Shown: piece by piece, positions 62,149-64,000 of the stretch | Layout of the letters: each line of letters opens with the position of its first letter | Position numbering within the stretch: position 1 is the first letter of the stretch | Source of the DNA: Pseudomonadota bacterium | GTDB taxonomy: Bacteria; Pseudomonadota; Gammaproteobacteria; Burkholderiales; UBA9220 | Assembly: GCA_021845865.1 (NCBI GenBank) | Contig: JAJZVC010000004.1 | Coordinates: forward strand, 31,555-95,554 | Direction of reading: 5' to 3' | Length of the DNA: 64,000 nt | Notes under the pieces: generated by a model | What the model saw: the letters and a program-made list of their open reading frames with translations, nothing else | What the model was told of the DNA's origin: nothing | Databases searched by the model: none | Made by a program: the position numbers and the translations under genes

Positions 62149-64000
62149 GTGAAAATGAAGGCAGCTGGCAATCGGTTCCCGTCCCAGCGGATTTGGTTCG
62201 CCATCCTCATCGCCATCCTGCTGGGGGTGGTCGCCATTTTCGCCAACGGCCTCGCCCAGCGCTACGGCGACCGCCTGACCCGCGCCACCGCGGTGAGCGA
62301 AAGCATGTCGCGGGTTTTGGAACAGCATGCCGCCTCCATTCTGCAGAAAGCCGACCTGGTGCTGCTCCACGTGGCCGAGGAACTGGAGCATCAGGCGCCG
62401 GGGAAAAGCCCCGCCGCCGCCGAACTCGATAACTACCTCAAGGAGCTCAAGCTTTCCCTGCCCGAAGTCCGCCTGCTGCGGGTGGTCGATGCCGGCGGCC
62501 ATCGCCTCGCCGACACCACGGACAGCCCATCCCGCTTCTATTCCGGCGACCGGGACTACTTCATCCGCCACCGCGACAATCCGAATCTGGGGCTGCTCAT
62601 TTCCGGCCCCATCCAGGGGCGCTCCTTCCCCGGCTGGCAAATCGTCCTCAGCCGCCGCATCAACAAGCCTGACGGCAGCTTCGGCGGCATCGTCACCTCT
62701 TCCATTTCCCTCTCCTATTTCGAGGATTTCTTCCGCTCCCTCAACCTGGGCACGGACAGCAACATCACCTTGCTGAGCAGCGACTTCCGCATCATCGCCC
62801 GCTACCCCAGCGACGGCAGCCAGCATCTGAAATCGGTGCGCAACGGCCAGATATTCCAGGCCAGCCGGCAGAACCCCGAGCACGGCACCCTTACCGGGAT
62901 ATCCGCCGTGGACGGCGTCGAACGGATTTTCAGCTACCGCAAGGTGGAAGGTTTCCCGCTGTATGTGGTGGTTGGCCTGTCCAAGAAAGAGCAGCTGGCC
63001 GACTGGCGCCGCAACGCGCTGTTCGACGGCGGGGCCATGCTGCTGCTGCTCGGCGCCATCGGCCTACTGGCCTACAACCTGCTGCGCCAATACGAGCGGG
63101 AGTGGGAAAATGAGCGCCAGCTGCGGGAAATCACCACCACCATGGGCGAAGGCTTGTACGTCCTCGACCGCGAAGGGTGCATCACCTTCGCCAATCCCGA
63201 GGCCCAGCGGCTATTGGGGTGGACGGAAAATGAACTGGTCGGCAGCAACGCCCATGCCCTGTTCCACCACCGCAGGATTGACGGCACTCCCTATCCCGCC
63301 GAGGAGTGCGCCATCCGCCAAGTGACCACCAGCGGCCGGGGCTATCGTTCCGACGATGAAACCTTCTGGCGCCGGGACGGTAGCCCCCTGCCCGTTGCGG
63401 TCATCGCCTCGCCCATCATCCGCCACGGCAAGGTGGTGGGGTCGGTGGAAGCCTTCCAGGACATTTCCAAGCGCAAGCTGGCCGAACAGGAATTGAAATC
63501 CCTCAACGAGAACCTGGAACAGCGGGTCCATGGCGAGGTGGCGAAAAACATGGAACAGGAACGGATGCTGATCCAGCAGTCCCGCCTTGCCGCCATGGGC
63601 GAGATGATCGGCAACATCGCCCACCAGTGGCGCCAGCCCCTCAATGCCCTCAACCTGCTCCTGGCCAATATCAAGGATGCCTTCGAATACGGCGAGCTTG
63701 ACCGGGATTATTTGGACCATGCCCTCGCCGACGGCAACCAGCTGGTTCAGCGGATGTCCGCCACCATCGACGATTTCCGCAACTTCTTCAACCCCAACAA
63801 GGTCATCCAGAACTTCAGCCTCAACCGGGCGATTTCCGCCGCCCTGTCCCTGGTCAGCCACAGTTTCAAGAACCACAACATCGCCATCCTGGTGGAGGAG
63901 GGGGAGGATTGGCAAGCGCGGGGCTTCCCCAACGAATTCTCCCAGGTGCTGCTCAATATCCTGGCCAACGCCAAGGAAGCCATCCTGGAAAGGCAGGTTC
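62149..64000 (+). CDS. Membrane sensor histidine kinase with Cache-like sensor and PAS domain (runs off window end)
   Basis: Two TM segments flanking a dCache-like region; EITTTMGEGLYVLDREGCITFANPEAQRLLGWTENELVG (PAS); RLAAMGEMIGNIAHQWRQPLNALNLLLANIKDAFEYGEL (HisKA). Confidence 0.92.
   Translation, partial: MKMKAAGNRFPSQRIWFAILIAILLGVVAIFANGLAQRYGDRLTRATAVSESMSRVLEQHAASILQKADLVLLHVAEELEHQAPGKSPAAAELDNYLKELKLSLPEVRLLRVVDAGGHRLADTTDSPSRFYSGDRDYFIRHRDNPNLGLLISGPIQGRSFPGWQIVLSRRINKPDGSFGGIVTSSISLSYFEDFFRSLNLGTDSNITLLSSDFRIIARYPSDGSQHLKSVRNGQIFQASRQNPEHGTLTGISAVDGVERIFSYRKVEGFPLYVVVGLSKKEQLADWRRNALFDGGAMLLLLGAIGLLAYNLLRQYEREWENERQLREITTTMGEGLYVLDREGCITFANPEAQRLLGWTENELVGSNAHALFHHRRIDGTPYPAEECAIRQVTTSGRGYRSDDETFWRRDGSPLPVAVIASPIIRHGKVVGSVEAFQDISKRKLAEQELKSLNENLEQRVHGEVAKNMEQERMLIQQSRLAAMGEMIGNIAHQWRQPLNALNLLLANIKDAFEYGELDRDYLDHALADGNQLVQRMSATIDDFRNFFNPNKVIQNFSLNRAISAALSLVSHSFKNHNIAILVEEGEDWQARGFPNEFSQVLLNILANAKEAILERQV

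Overview
A 64 kb high-GC chromosomal segment that looks betaproteobacterial (gyrA, ubiG, EarP/EF-P with an Arg32-type loop, zwf/pgl/gnd, tandem glgA). Most of it is ordinary housekeeping sequence interrupted by accessory insertions. (1) tmRNA gene ssrA (4430-4792, tag ANDETYALAA*) followed by a ~6.45 kb integrated element bounded by a 14-bp direct repeat (4779-4792 / 11227-11240). It has a P4-type tyrosine integrase, a small serine recombinase, a terminase-small-subunit-like HTH protein, a D5/P4-like primase-helicase and an AlpA-like regulator, and no capsid genes, so it resembles a minimal phage satellite. (2) A remnant region (11.28-13.2 kb) with two ~94-bp palindromic REPIN-like elements and a truncated gene. 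(3) A solitary Fic gene (32011-33510) flanked on both sides by TAATC(R)TTTTG repeats spaced 20 bp apart. (4) A tight three-gene operon, HigB-like toxin / HigA-like antitoxin / 1397-aa NACHT(STAND)-like NTPase with a C-terminal PD-(D/E)XK-nuclease-like motif (40117-45017), inserted between a wbuC-like cupin gene and recQ. This is my best candidate for an undescribed defence system. (5) A TPP-enzyme / GT-A-like glycosyltransferase / sulfotransferase-like cluster (48.3-52.6 kb) next to a His-Arg-Pro tRNA cluster. All functional calls come from reading the translated ORFs and motifs; no database search was run.
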